This document shows, in pieces, positions 15,689 to 25,400 of a stretch of DNA of 39,945 bases. The notes under the pieces were generated by a model, which was not told the DNA's origin, did no database searches, and saw only the letters and a program-made list of their open reading frames with translations. Made by a program: the position numbers and the translations under genes. Source of the stretch: JAAFHN01 sp031421855 (GTDB lineage: Bacteria; Pseudomonadota; Gammaproteobacteria; Burkholderiales; Burkholderiaceae_C); the NCBI GenBank assembly GCA_031421855.1, contig JANOPN010000100.1, positions 1 to 39,945 of the forward strand. Reading direction: 5' to 3'. Within the stretch, counting starts at the first letter, position 1. Every line of letters begins with the position of its first letter.

Positions 15689-15762
15689 TGGAGGCGCGGG
15701 CCGGAGTCGAACCGACCTACACGGATTTGCAATCCGGTGCATAACCGCTTTGCTACCGCGCC
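15689..15762 (-). tRNA. tRNA-Cys (anticodon GCA)
   Basis: On the minus strand the acceptor GGCGCGG pairs with CCGCGCC, with T discriminator and encoded CCA. The anticodon loop ATTGCAAAT carries GCA and the T-arm is GTCGGTTCGACTCCGGC. Total 74 bases. Confidence 0.95.
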
Positions 15763-15831
15763 TTGAATCAAACCATTGCCGAGCAACCGATGCATCACGC
15801 ACCGCAATCACCGACAAACCCAGAAAGCAGA

Positions 15832-15859
15832 AAAAAGGGAAGCGATGGCTTCCCTTTTT
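15832..15859. terminator. Bidirectional Rho-independent terminator between tRNA-Gly and tRNA-Cys
   Basis: AAAAAGGGAAGC (15832-15843) pairs perfectly with GCTTCCCTTTTT (15848-15859) around a GATG tetraloop, with A/T runs on both sides. On the minus strand it ends the tRNA-Gly transcript 9 bases after the tRNA, so tRNA-Cys and tRNA-Leu need read-through or their own promoter. Confidence 0.85.
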
Positions 15860-15867
15860 CGACAAAC

Positions 15868-15943
15868 TGGAGCGGGAAAAGAGTCTCGAACTCTCGACCT
15901 CAACCTTGGCAAGGTTGCGCTCTACCAACTGAGCTATTCCCGC
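15868..15943 (-). tRNA. tRNA-Gly (anticodon GCC)
   Basis: On the minus strand the acceptor GCGGGAA pairs with TTCCCGC, with T discriminator and encoded CCA. The D-arm is TAGCTCAGTTGGTAGAG, the anticodon loop is in CCTTGCCAAGG, and the T-arm is GAGAGTTCGAGACTCTT. Confidence 0.95.
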
Positions 15944-16046
15944 GTAAACACTACCTAGAGTATAGCGCAACTTTCACTGTTTTGGCGCAACCCAGCGGTT
16001 CGGCGCCAGAACAATTTGCATGCCGAGCAACGCCGTTCAGCCGATG

Positions 16047-18485
16047 TCAATGCTTGACCGCTTTTTGCCGAGTTGGCTTGGCCAGCACGGCAACCGGGTC
16101 GGCAACTACAGCCAAAGTCGCGTCGTCGGACAGCGCTTGCGGAACGCGCTCCAACGCATGCGCCAACACATCGTCAATCCACTTGACCGGGATGATCTCC
16201 AGCCCGTTTTTGACGTTGTCGGGGATTTCGGCCAGATCTTTGACGTTATCTTCGGGTATCAAGGCGGTCGTGATCCCGCCGCGCAGGGCGGCAAGCAGCT
16301 TTTCTTTGAGCCCGCCGATTGCGGTGACCTCACCGCGCAGCGTGATTTCGCCGGTCATCGCCACATGCGCCTTAACTGCAATTCCGGTGAGCGCGGACAC
16401 AATCGCCGTGGTCATCGCAGCACCTGCACTGGGGCCGTCTTTTGGCGTTGCACCGTCAGGCACGTGGATGTGGATGTCGCGCTTTTCGAACGCGTCATCT
16501 CGAATGCCGAGTCGTGCCGCGCGCGATCGCACCACCGTGCGCGCCGCTTCAACCGACTCTTTCATCACGTCGCCCAGTGACCCGGTGCGCTGAATCAAGC
16601 CTTTGCCCGGCATCACCGCCGCCTCAATCGTCAGCAAATCGCCGCCCACCTCGGTCCACGCCAAGCCGACCACTTGCCCGACTTGGTTGTTCTTCTCCGC
16701 GCGGCCAAACGTGTACTTTCGAACACCCAAGTAGGCATCCAAGTTGTCAGCGGTCAGGTCGACCTTGCCAACGGTTTGCTTGAGCTGGATGGCCTTGACG
16801 ACTTTTCGGCACAGTTTGGAGATTTCGCGCTCGAGCGAACGCACACCCGCCTCGCGGGTGTAGTAGCGCACGATGTCGCGCACGGCGCTCTCATGCAAGC
16901 TCAGCTCAGTCTCGGCAAGGCCGTTGGCCTTGATTTGCTTGGGCACCAAATAGCTCAGCGCGATGCTGACTTTTTCGTCCTCGGTATAACCCGACAAGCG
17001 AATGACCTCCATGCGGTCCAATAAGGCCGGTGGGATGTTCATGCTGTTGGATGTCGCCACAAACATGACGTCGCTCAAGTCAAAGTCAACTTCAACATAG
17101 TGGTCTGAGAAGCTGTGGTTTTGCTCGGGGTCCAACACTTCAAGCAAGGCGCTTGACGGATCACCACGAAAGTCCATGCCCAACTTGTCAATTTCATCCA
17201 ACAAAAACAAGGGGTTTCGCACCTCGACCTTTTGCAGGCTTTGGATGACTTTGCCCGGCAGTGCGCCGATGTAGGTGCGGCGGTGGCCACGAATTTCAGC
17301 CTCGTCACGCACGCCGCCCAAAGCCATGCGCACGTATTTGCGGCCTGTTGCCTTGGCAATGCTTTGCCCAAGCGAGGTTTTACCCACGCCGGGCGGGCCG
17401 ACCAAGCAAAGAATCGGCGCTTTAACCTTATCGACCCGCTGTTGAACCGCCAAATACTCCAAGATGCGGTCTTTGACTTTTTCAAGTCCGTGGTGATCGG
17501 CGTTCAGGACAGCCTCGGCATTGGCCAAGTCATGTTTGATCTTGGTCTTCTTAGCCCAGGGCAAGCTCGCCAAGGTGTCGATGTAGGTGCGAACGACCGT
17601 GGCTTCTGCCGCCATAGGCGACATCAGCTTGAGTTTTTTCAGTTCAGTTTGCGCCTTTTTAAGCGCTTCCTTGGGCATTTTGGCGGCGACGATCTTTTTC
17701 TCGATCTCGTCCATGTCGGCACCCTCTTCGCCGTCGCCCAACTCTTTTTGAATGGCCTTAACCTGCTCATTCAAATAAAAGTCGCGTTGGTTTTTCTCCA
17801 TTTGACGCTTGACGCGGCCACGGACTTTTTTGTCCACGTTGAGCAGGTCAACCTCGCGCTGCAGTTGCCCATAAAGATTCTCTAAGCGCGGACCCAACTC
17901 AGCCAAGTCGAGCACGCTTTGCTTTTGCTCCAACTTCAAGGGCAAGTGAGCAGCAACCGTGTCGGCCAATCTGCTGGGCGCATCAATGGCAGAGATCGAA
18001 TTCAAAATCTCGGGCGGGATCTTTTTGTTGAGCTTGACGTATTGGTCAAATTCTTGCAAAACCGCACGACGCAGCGCTTCCAACTCCTTGGTCGCCGTGG
18101 CTGACAATTCCTGCGTGCTGACCTCGATCGGGGTGATGTTGGCGTTGAAGTGAAATTCGCCTTCGCTGATCGAATTCAAAACCGCGCGCTGCTGCCCCTC
18201 AACCAACACCTTGACTGTGCCATCGGGCAACTTCAACATTTGCAAAATGGTTGCAACGCAACCCACGCCAAACATGTCGCCTGCATCGGGCTCGTCTTTG
18301 GCAGCCGCTTTTTGCGCAACCAACATGATGCGCCGCTCGCGCGTCATCGCTGACTCAAGAGCCTTGATGCTTTTGACGCGGCCAACGAACAAGGGAATCA
18401 CCATGTGGGGAAACACCACCATGTCGCGCAGCGGCAACAGTGGCAAATCCAATGGCTCAGCGGGTAAATTCAAGGGTGCAGACAT
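16047..18485 (-). CDS. lon: ATP-dependent protease Lon
   Basis: An 812-residue homohexameric AAA+ serine protease degrading misfolded and regulatory proteins in the cytoplasm. ATG 18485 follows a GAGAG element; a TTG eight codons earlier is less likely. The order is N-terminal LON substrate domain (LPLLPLRDMVVFPHMVIPLFVGR), a coiled-coil region (DFYLNEQVKAIQKELG), the AAA module with Walker A GPPGVGKTS and Walker B LFLLDEIDKLG, and a C-terminal protease domain. The catalytic Ser is in KDGPSAGAAM and the catalytic Lys in GGLKEKLLAALRGG. Length and all motifs are normal. It lies directly downstream of clpX in the tig-clpP-clpX-lon order. Confidence 0.98.
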   Translation of the reverse strand: MSAPLNLPAEPLDLPLLPLRDMVVFPHMVIPLFVGRVKSIKALESAMTRERRIMLVAQKAAAKDEPDAGDMFGVGCVATILQMLKLPDGTVKVLVEGQQRAVLNSISEGEFHFNANITPIEVSTQELSATATKELEALRRAVLQEFDQYVKLNKKIPPEILNSISAIDAPSRLADTVAAHLPLKLEQKQSVLDLAELGPRLENLYGQLQREVDLLNVDKKVRGRVKRQMEKNQRDFYLNEQVKAIQKELGDGEEGADMDEIEKKIVAAKMPKEALKKAQTELKKLKLMSPMAAEATVVRTYIDTLASLPWAKKTKIKHDLANAEAVLNADHHGLEKVKDRILEYLAVQQRVDKVKAPILCLVGPPGVGKTSLGQSIAKATGRKYVRMALGGVRDEAEIRGHRRTYIGALPGKVIQSLQKVEVRNPLFLLDEIDKLGMDFRGDPSSALLEVLDPEQNHSFSDHYVEVDFDLSDVMFVATSNSMNIPPALLDRMEVIRLSGYTEDEKVSIALSYLVPKQIKANGLAETELSLHESAVRDIVRYYTREAGVRSLEREISKLCRKVVKAIQLKQTVGKVDLTADNLDAYLGVRKYTFGRAEKNNQVGQVVGLAWTEVGGDLLTIEAAVMPGKGLIQRTGSLGDVMKESVEAARTVVRSRAARLGIRDDAFEKRDIHIHVPDGATPKDGPSAGAAMTTAIVSALTGIAVKAHVAMTGEITLRGEVTAIGGLKEKLLAALRGGITTALIPEDNVKDLAEIPDNVKNGLEIIPVKWIDDVLAHALERVPQALSDDATLAVVADPVAVLAKPTRQKAVKH

Positions 18486-18511
18486 GTTTACTCTCAACGC
18501 GGCGCCCAATC

Positions 18512-18533
18512 AAACCAGCTTGAAACCAGCTTG
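18512..18533. repeat. 11-bp tandem duplication upstream of lon, with GGGTCAGG tag
   Basis: AAACCAGCTTG occurs twice in tandem (18512-18522, 18523-18533). It is followed by GGGGTCAGGCACCAAATTA at 18533-18551, a tag resembling the GGGTCAGGTCT sequence seen at 1294, 1339 and 1442. The position is the leader or promoter region of lon, between lon and clpX. Confidence 0.6.
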
Positions 18534-18568
18534 GGGTCAGGCACCAAATTATTGGCTTTAGCGCGGCA

Positions 18569-19861
18569 TCACGCCTGTTTGGGTTGCTCGCGGTACACCA
18601 ACAAGGGTGGCTTGTTGTCACGAACAGTGGCCTCATCAATCACGACTTTGCTGACATTTTGCGCGTTGGGCAACTCAAACATGGTGTCTTGAAGCAAGGC
18701 CTCCATGATCGAGCGCAGCCCACGCGCACCGGTCTTGCGTTCGAGCGCGCGGCGCGCAATCGCAAGCAAGGCTTCAGGGCGAATCTCCAACTCAACACCT
18801 TCCATGTCAAATAGGCTTGCAAACTGCTTGGTCAGCGCATTCTTAGGCTCGGTCAAGATCGACATCATGGCCTCGATGCTGAGTTCGTCCAGCGTCGCAA
18901 CGACCGGCAAGCGCCCAACCAGCTCAGGAATCAAACCAAAGCGCACGATGTCGTCGGGCTCGACGTCGCGGTAGACGTCGCCCAAACTGCGCTCGGACTT
19001 GCTTTTCACGGTTGCGCCAAAGCCGATGCCTGAGCCATCGGTTCGGCGCGCGATGATTTTGTCGATGCCCTCAAAAGCACCACCACAGATGAACAAAATG
19101 TTGGCCGTGTCAACCTGAATCATGTCTTGGTTGGGGTGCTTGCGCCCGCCTTGCGGCGGAATGCTGGCCTTGGTGCCCTCAACCAACTTGAGCAAGGCCT
19201 GCTGAACGCCCTCACCCGATACGTCGCGGGTGATGGATGGGTTTTCACTTTTGCGGGCGATTTTGTCGATCTCGTCGATGAACACAATGCCGCGCTCGGC
19301 TTTTTCAACGTCGTAGTTGCAACTTTGCAGCAGCTTCGAGATGATGTTCTCGACGTCCTCACCCACGTATCCGGCTTCGGTCAGCGTCGTGGCATCGGCC
19401 ATGACAAATGGCACATTGAGCATGCGGGCCATGGTTTGGGCGAGCAAAGTTTTGCCCGAACCCGTCGGCCCAATGAACAAAATATTGCTCTTGGCGAGCT
19501 CGACTTCATCACTTTTGTTTTTATTTTTGTCTTTGGACTTGAACTTGAGCCGCTTGTAATGGTTGTAAACCGCCACGGCCAAAGCGCGTTTGGCGTGGTC
19601 TTGCCCAATGACGTATTGGTCAAGGTTGGCTTTGAGCTCCATCGGTGTGGGCAACTCGGCACGGTCAAATTTGGGAGCGCCACCGATTGCACTGGGCTGC
19701 AAGACCTCTTCGTCGCGAATGATGTCGTTACACAGCTCAATGCATTCGTCACAAATGAACACCGACGGCCCGGCGATCAGCTTTTTGACATCGTGTTGGC
19801 TTTTGCCACAAAACGAACAGTACAGGGTTTTGTCGCTGGTTGGGGTGCGCTTATCAGCCAT
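18569..19861 (-). CDS. clpX: ClpXP protease ATP-binding subunit ClpX
   Basis: A 430-residue AAA+ unfoldase that recognises tagged substrates and feeds them to ClpP. The N-terminal zinc-binding domain has C15 and C18 in LYCSFCGKSQ and C37 and C40 in FICDECIELC. The AAA core shows Walker A GPTGSGKTLLAQ, Walker B GIVFIDEIDKIA, the pore loop VGEDVE (GYVGEDVEN), sensor ARRTDGSGIGFGA with RKH-like elements, and the ClpP-docking IGF motif in SGIGFG. Length is normal. It sits between clpP (117 bases away) and lon on the same strand, the standard arrangement. Confidence 0.98.
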   Translation of the reverse strand: MADKRTPTSDKTLYCSFCGKSQHDVKKLIAGPSVFICDECIELCNDIIRDEEVLQPSAIGGAPKFDRAELPTPMELKANLDQYVIGQDHAKRALAVAVYNHYKRLKFKSKDKNKNKSDEVELAKSNILFIGPTGSGKTLLAQTMARMLNVPFVMADATTLTEAGYVGEDVENIISKLLQSCNYDVEKAERGIVFIDEIDKIARKSENPSITRDVSGEGVQQALLKLVEGTKASIPPQGGRKHPNQDMIQVDTANILFICGGAFEGIDKIIARRTDGSGIGFGATVKSKSERSLGDVYRDVEPDDIVRFGLIPELVGRLPVVATLDELSIEAMMSILTEPKNALTKQFASLFDMEGVELEIRPEALLAIARRALERKTGARGLRSIMEALLQDTMFELPNAQNVSKVVIDEATVRDNKPPLLVYREQPKQA

Positions 19862-19978
19862 GAATCAATAGGGTTTGAGGCTCGCTCACCAGAAAAATCA
19901 CTGGCAAAGCACGAGCCTGATGATGATAGCCGCTCAAGTCGGCCGCAACGTTCAGGCGGCCAACATCGGGTTGCGCGG

Positions 19979-20587
19979 TTAAGCGCGCTTGGACACCACT
20001 TTGTCAAGAACGCCGTATTCAGCCGCTTCAGCAGCGGTCATGAAATAGTCACGTTCGACATCGCGGGCGATCTTTTCAAGCGTTTGGCCGGTGCAATCCG
20101 CCATGATTTTGTTGAGTTGCTCGCGGGTTTTCAAAATCTCTTTGGCATGGATTTCGATGTCGGTTGCCTGGCCGCGGGCACCACCCGATGGCTGGTGAAT
20201 CATCACGCTGGCGTTTGGCAGTGCAAAACGCTTGCCCTTTGCACCAGCGGTCAGCAAAAACGCGCCCATGCTGGCGGCCATGCCGGTGCACAGGGTTGAC
20301 ACGTCGGGCTTGATGAAATTCATCGTGTCAAAAATCGCCAAACCCGCGCTGACGGAGCCGCCCGGCGAGTTGATGTACAGCGAGATGTCTTTGTCGGGGT
20401 TTTCGCTCTCCAAGAAGAGCATTTGAGCCACAACCAAGTTCGCCATGTAGTCCTCAATCGGCCCAACAACGAAAATGATGCGCTCCTTAAGCAAGCGCGA
20501 ATAGATGTCGTATGCGCGCTCGCCGCGACCGGATTGCTCGATCACCATTGGCACCATGCCAAGAGCGCGTGTGTTGTCTGTGCTCAT
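19979..20587 (-). CDS. clpP: ATP-dependent Clp protease proteolytic subunit
   Basis: A 202-residue serine peptidase forming the 14-subunit ClpP barrel. The start ATG 20587 (MSTDNTRALGMVPMVIEQS) is preceded by an AAAGAATGG stretch; an upstream in-frame codon at 20623 adds 12 residues without homology. Catalytic Ser is in CTGMAASMGAFLL, His in MIHQPSGGARGQ and Asp in KIARDVERDYFM. The N-terminal GERAYDIYSRLLKERIIF and YINSPGGSVSAGLAIFDTM are also typical. Some N-terminal residues are expected to be removed on maturation. It lies between tig and clpX. Confidence 0.98.
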   Translation of the reverse strand: MSTDNTRALGMVPMVIEQSGRGERAYDIYSRLLKERIIFVVGPIEDYMANLVVAQMLFLESENPDKDISLYINSPGGSVSAGLAIFDTMNFIKPDVSTLCTGMAASMGAFLLTAGAKGKRFALPNASVMIHQPSGGARGQATDIEIHAKEILKTREQLNKIMADCTGQTLEKIARDVERDYFMTAAEAAEYGVLDKVVSKRA

Positions 20588-20703
20588 TCCATTCTTTCTC
20601 GCAACGCCGCGTTGCTTAAGCATTTACTGTAGACCCAATACGATGGGGGCTGAGTCCGCGAACTCAAGCCCCCAAAAACACATCGACAAATCAAACATCT
20701 GCA

Positions 20704-20722
20704 GCCCGCTTGGTCGGCGGGC
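20704..20722 (-). terminator. Weak hairpin between tig and clpP
   Basis: GCCCGC (20704-20709) pairs with GCGGGC (20717-20722) around a 7-base loop, just past the tig stop. The following minus-strand sequence TGCAGATGTTTGATTTG is only mildly T-rich. It may attenuate rather than end transcription into clpP. Confidence 0.35.
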
Positions 20723-20738
20723 CCGCAAAAGATCTGGT

Positions 20739-22064
20739 TTAGGCCTGCTGGCCCATCAACTCTTCAAAGCTAACCGCCTTTTCATTGACCTTGGCTTGGC
20801 CGAGCACGAAGTCGGTGACGTTGTTCTCAATGATGACGGCTTCAACTTCGCCCATGCGGTTCGCGTCACCCTGATACCAGCGCTTCACGTCCGCTGGCTT
20901 TTCGTAGCTGGCCGACAGCTCGCCGATGTGCGCGTCAATTTGCTCAGGCGTGGCGTGCAACTTGTTGGTCTTGACCAGTTCGGCCACCACGAGGCCCAAA
21001 CGAACGCGGCGCTCGGCTTGTGGCTGGAAAATGTCGTCTGGCAGCGGCGCTTTGTCGGCGTCTTTGATGCCACGCTTTTTGAGGTCTTCGCGAGCACCGG
21101 CAACCAAGCGGTCAATCTCAGCGCGCACGCTGGAGTTTGGCAACTCAAGCGTGGCGTTGGCAACCAATGCGTCCATCACCGCGTTTTTGTTGCGTGCGAT
21201 CAAGCGAAACTTGACTTCGCGCTCCAAGTTTTTCTTGATGTCTGCGCGCAGGCCGTCAACGGTTGCATCGCCAATGCCAAGCGACTTGGCAAACGCTTCA
21301 TTCACATCTGGCATGTGCTGGGCTTCGAGCTTCTTAACCGTGACCATGAAGTCAGCTTGCTTGCCGGCCACGTCTTTGCCGTGGTAATCCTCAGGGAAGG
21401 TTAGCGGGAACGTCTTGCTCTCGCCAACTTTCATGCCGCGAACGGCTTCTTCAAACTCGGTCAGCATGGTGCCTTCGCCCAAGCTGAACACGAACGCATC
21501 GGCCTTGCCACCGGCGAACACTTCGCCGTCGATCTTGCCTTCAAAGTCGATGGTTGCGCGGTCGCCGTCCGCAGCAGCCGTGTCCAGGCCGCGCAGCGAG
21601 TAGCTCACGCGCTGCTTGCGCAAAATCTCAACGGTTTTGTCGATGGCGGCGTCAGACACGTCAGCCGTGACTTTGTCGATCTCCACACCGCTCAAGTCGC
21701 CCAAAGTCACTTCTGGGTAGACCTCGAAGATGGCATCAAATTTCAACTCGGTGACGCTTGCACCGGCATCGGCCTGGGGCGTTGCTTCAGTGATGCGCGG
21801 CGCACCGGCAACGCGCAGTTGCGCTTCGTTGGCAGCGACGAAAAACGCCTCGCCAACTTTGTCATTCATGACTTCATACTGAACTTGATAGCCGTGGCGC
21901 TGGGCGACCACGTTCATGGGCACTTTGCCTGGGCGAAAGCCGTCCATGCGCGCGGTGCGCTGGATTTTGCGCAAGCGAGCATCGACCTCTTTGCTGATGG
22001 TGTCAACGGGCAAGGAGAGCGTGATTTTGCGCTCAAGCTTCTCAAGGGTTTCGACGGTCGCCAT
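20739..22064 (-). CDS. tig: Trigger factor
   Basis: A 441-residue ribosome-associated chaperone and peptidyl-prolyl isomerase that meets nascent chains at the exit tunnel. ATG 22064 has GGAG upstream; a TTG four codons earlier is discounted. The N-terminal ribosome-binding domain has the signature DGFRPGKVP (usual GFRxGKxP). The FKBP-type domain spans GDRATIDFEGKIDGEVF to FMVTVKKLE. The C-terminal helical chaperone domain ends KAVSFEELMGQQA. Normal length. It heads the tig-clpP-clpX-lon series. Confidence 0.97.
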   Translation of the reverse strand: MATVETLEKLERKITLSLPVDTISKEVDARLRKIQRTARMDGFRPGKVPMNVVAQRHGYQVQYEVMNDKVGEAFFVAANEAQLRVAGAPRITEATPQADAGASVTELKFDAIFEVYPEVTLGDLSGVEIDKVTADVSDAAIDKTVEILRKQRVSYSLRGLDTAAADGDRATIDFEGKIDGEVFAGGKADAFVFSLGEGTMLTEFEEAVRGMKVGESKTFPLTFPEDYHGKDVAGKQADFMVTVKKLEAQHMPDVNEAFAKSLGIGDATVDGLRADIKKNLEREVKFRLIARNKNAVMDALVANATLELPNSSVRAEIDRLVAGAREDLKKRGIKDADKAPLPDDIFQPQAERRVRLGLVVAELVKTNKLHATPEQIDAHIGELSASYEKPADVKRWYQGDANRMGEVEAVIIENNVTDFVLGQAKVNEKAVSFEELMGQQA

Positions 22065-22164
22065 AGCGGGCTCCAAAGCAGTGATGATTCAAAAAAACAA
22101 CCCGCTGTGCGCACAAAAAAACGCGTCATCGCGCCTTTTGGCAGTTCACAGCGAGCAATTGAGG

Positions 22165-22251
22165 TGGTGCGCGGGGGGGGACTCGAACCCCCACAGTATT
22201 GCTACCGTCAGGACCTAAACCTGGTGCGTCTACCAATTTCGCCACCCGCGC
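22165..22251 (-). tRNA. tRNA-Leu (anticodon TAG)
   Basis: On the minus strand the acceptor GCGCGGG pairs with CCCGCGC, with A discriminator and encoded CCA. The D-arm is TGGCGAAATTGGTAGACG, the anticodon loop GGTTTAGGTCC carries TAG, the variable arm TGACGGTAGCAATACTGT is long, and the T-arm is GGGGGTTCGAGTCCCCC. It lies upstream of tig on the same strand. Confidence 0.96.
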
Positions 22252-22341
22252 AGGTAACCCGGCATTTTAGCCTGCTCGCCAGCCCGCTTCGGGCGGGCGA
22301 GCCATTGCAGAGCATCAAAACCGGAAATTTGAAGCCAAATC

Positions 22342-22381
22342 AGGCATTGGTCTCCGAATCCATTAAGATCTTTGCTATAAA
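22342..22381 (-). repeat. Interspersed 40-bp repeat, copy F
   Basis: On the minus strand it reads TTATAGCAAAGATCTTAATG then GATTCGGAGACCAATGCC. It begins 32 bases after the stop of the RND pump gene, in the same orientation. Confidence 0.85.
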
Positions 22382-22412
22382 AAAGTGAGTTGTGTTGTGC
22401 AAACGAGTCGAA

Positions 22413-25400
22413 TCAAGTCGGCTTTTTGACCCGAAACCAGGCCGCGTACATCGCTGGCAGGGCCAGCAAAGTCAAAAATGTCGCCACGATCAGGCCGCCC
22501 ATGATCGCCACAGCCATTGGCCCCCAAAACGCGCTACGGGTGAGCGGAATCATCGCCAGAACCGCCGCTGCGGCGGTCAGCACAATCGGGCGAAATCGGT
22601 GGACAGCGGCCTCAACAATCGCAGTCCATGCGGGTGTACCCGCCTCGATGCCCTTCTCAATTTGGTCAATCAAGATGACGGAGTTGCGCTGAATCATGCC
22701 CATCAACGCGATCACACCCAAAAGCGCCACAAAACCAAACGGGCGGTCCAGCGCAATCAAGGCCATTGCAACACCGGCAATGCCCATCGGGCCAGTCAAA
22801 AACACCAGCATGGCGCGGCTGAAGCTTTGCAACTGCAACATCAGCAAAGTGAAGACGATGAACAACATGACGGGCACGCCTGCGGCCAAACTGGCTTGGC
22901 CTTTGCCGCTTTCTTCGACCGCTCCGGCGGCCTCAATGCGGTAACCCAGCGGCCAGGACTCGCTCATTTTTTGCAACTCAGGCATCAACTGGTTGGTGAG
23001 CGTGGCACCCTGCACGCCGTCAACCACATCGGCATTGACCGTCACGGCGTAGCTTCGCCCTTCGCGCCACATGACACCGGGCTCCCAGCCAAACACGGGT
23101 TTGGCGACCTGCGTGATCGGGATGCTCTTGCCACTGGCAGTTGGGATGTATGCGTTACCCATGTCGGTGATGAGTTGACGCTCGTCAACGGGTTGGCGCA
23201 GCACCATGTCAATGAGCTTATCGCCTTCACGGTATTGCCCCACCACGGAGCCTTGCACAATGGTGCGCGAGGCCTGAGCGATGGCTTGGCTCGTCACGCC
23301 CAAAGCTCGGGCTTTCTCTTGATCAACCTCCATGCGCAAGGTTTTGATGGATTCGTTCCAGTTGTCGTTCACGCCGCGGGCGCTGGGGTTGGCAGACAAC
23401 TTGGCTTTGACGGTGTCAGCCAACTGTCGCAATTTGGCCGGGTCGTCGCCGACAACCCTGAACTGAACCGGATACGGCACGGGTGGGCCGTTGGGCAGCA
23501 GTTTGGCGCGGCTTCGCACCTCGGGGAACTCGGTCGCCATGATGCTTGGCAGCTTGGCCCGCAGCAACTCGCGCTGTTTCAATGTGCCCGGTAACACGAT
23601 CATCTGCGAGACGTTGCTCTGCGGGAAAATCTGATCCAGTGGCAAATAAAAGCGTGGCACGCCCGAGCCCAGCCAAGTGCTGATGCTCTCGACACCGGGC
23701 TCTTTGAGCAAGCGCGCCTCAACCCGCTTGGTGACCTCTTCGTTGGCAGCAAAGCTCGTGCCCTCGGCGAACCACAGGTCAACCAGCACCTCTTTTCGAC
23801 TTGAATCGGGGAAAAACTGCTGCTGAACCTTGCCCATGCCAAACACCCCCAGGCCCAACACAGCGACCGTGGCGGCGATGGTCAGCCAGCGGTGGTTCAC
23901 GCACCAGTTCACGCTTGCGCGAAAGCGGTTGTAAAACGGCGTGTCAAAGAGTTCGTGCGGCAGCTCGCTGGTGTGCGGCTTGGCCTTCAAAATCAAATTA
24001 CCCAAATACGGCACAAAGTAGACCGAAACCACCCAACTCACGACCAACGCGACCGCAGTGACAGCAAAAATCGCAAACGTGTACTCGCCCGTGACCGATT
24101 TGGCCAAGCCAATCGGCAAAAAGCCGGTCGCGGTAATCAAGGTACCCGTGAGCATGGGCATGGCCGTGAGCTCGTACGCAAAGGTGGCGGCGCGCACTTT
24201 GTCGTAACCCTCTTCCATCTTGCGCACCATCATCTCCACCGCGATGATGGCGTCGTCAACCAGCAAACCCAAGGCAATGATGAGCGAGCCGAGCGAGATT
24301 TTGTGCAGACCCACGCCCCAATAAAACATGATCAAAAACGTAGCGGCCAACACCAGCGGAATCGTGATGCCCACGACCAAACCGGGGCGAATGTCGAGCG
24401 AGTAGCCGCGCCACCAAGCGCCCGCATCGCTTCGGCGGTGCAACCCCAACGCGACAAAGCTCACCGCCAACACAATCACAATTGCTTCAATCAGGGTGCG
24501 GACGAATTCGTTGACCGATTCAGCCACCGCTTTGGGCTGGTCTTGCACCTGAATCAGCTTCATGCCGGCGGGCAGGCGGCTCTCAATTCGGGCCGTGGCC
24601 TCGATGAGCGATTGACCCAAAGCGATGATGTCGCCGCCTTTGAGCATCGACACCCCCAGCACCACCACGTCTTTGCCGCCACCCGAGGCCTGCGCGGTTG
24701 ACGACGCGGGCAGCATCGGCGTGGCGTATCGCACCTTGAGGCTGATCGGGTCGGTGTAGCCGCGCTTGATTTGCGCAATGTCGCCCAATTTGATTTGCGC
24801 CGTGCTGCCCGTGCCCGCTGCGCCGCGAATCGGCAGGGCCTTGAGGTCAGCCACCGCGTCAAATTGGCCGCTGACCCGAATGTTGATGACGTCTTGCGGC
24901 GTTTGCAAGGCTCCCGCGTTCTCTACGGCGTTTTGCTGACCGATTTGGGCCAAGACTTGGTTTAAGTCAATGCCCAACTGCGCCAAGCGCTTTTGCGAGA
25001 TTTCGATGTAGATTTTCTCGTCTTGGTTGCCATATAAGTCAACCTTGTTGACATCTTTGACGCGCAACAACTCTTGGCGAACATCGTCCGCCACCGCTTT
25101 GACTTCGGCTTGGCTGAAACCCGTGGCATCCAGCGCGTACATCACGCCAAACACGTCGCCAAACTCATCGTTGAAAAACGGGCCAATCACGCCGCTGGGC
25201 AGCGTGCCCCGGATATCGCCCACCTTTTTACGCACCGTGTACCAAATGCCTGGCACCTCGCTGGCTCGCGAGCTGTCTTTGATCTGGAAAATGATCAACG
25301 CCTCGCCGGGCTTGGCATACGAGCGAATTTTGTCGCTGTAGGGCACTTCTTGAAGCGTTTTTTCAATCTTGTCGACGACCTGTTCGCTGACCTGCTGAGC

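Noticed and set aside
19127..20299. Plus-strand open frame of 390 codons across clpX and clpP
   Set aside because: Antisense to two certain genes; it crosses their intergenic gap by chance and resembles no protein.
22392..23594. Plus-strand open frame of 400 codons
   Set aside because: It lies entirely antisense to the RND pump gene, is rich in His/Gln/Arg as expected of an antisense frame, and shows no family features.
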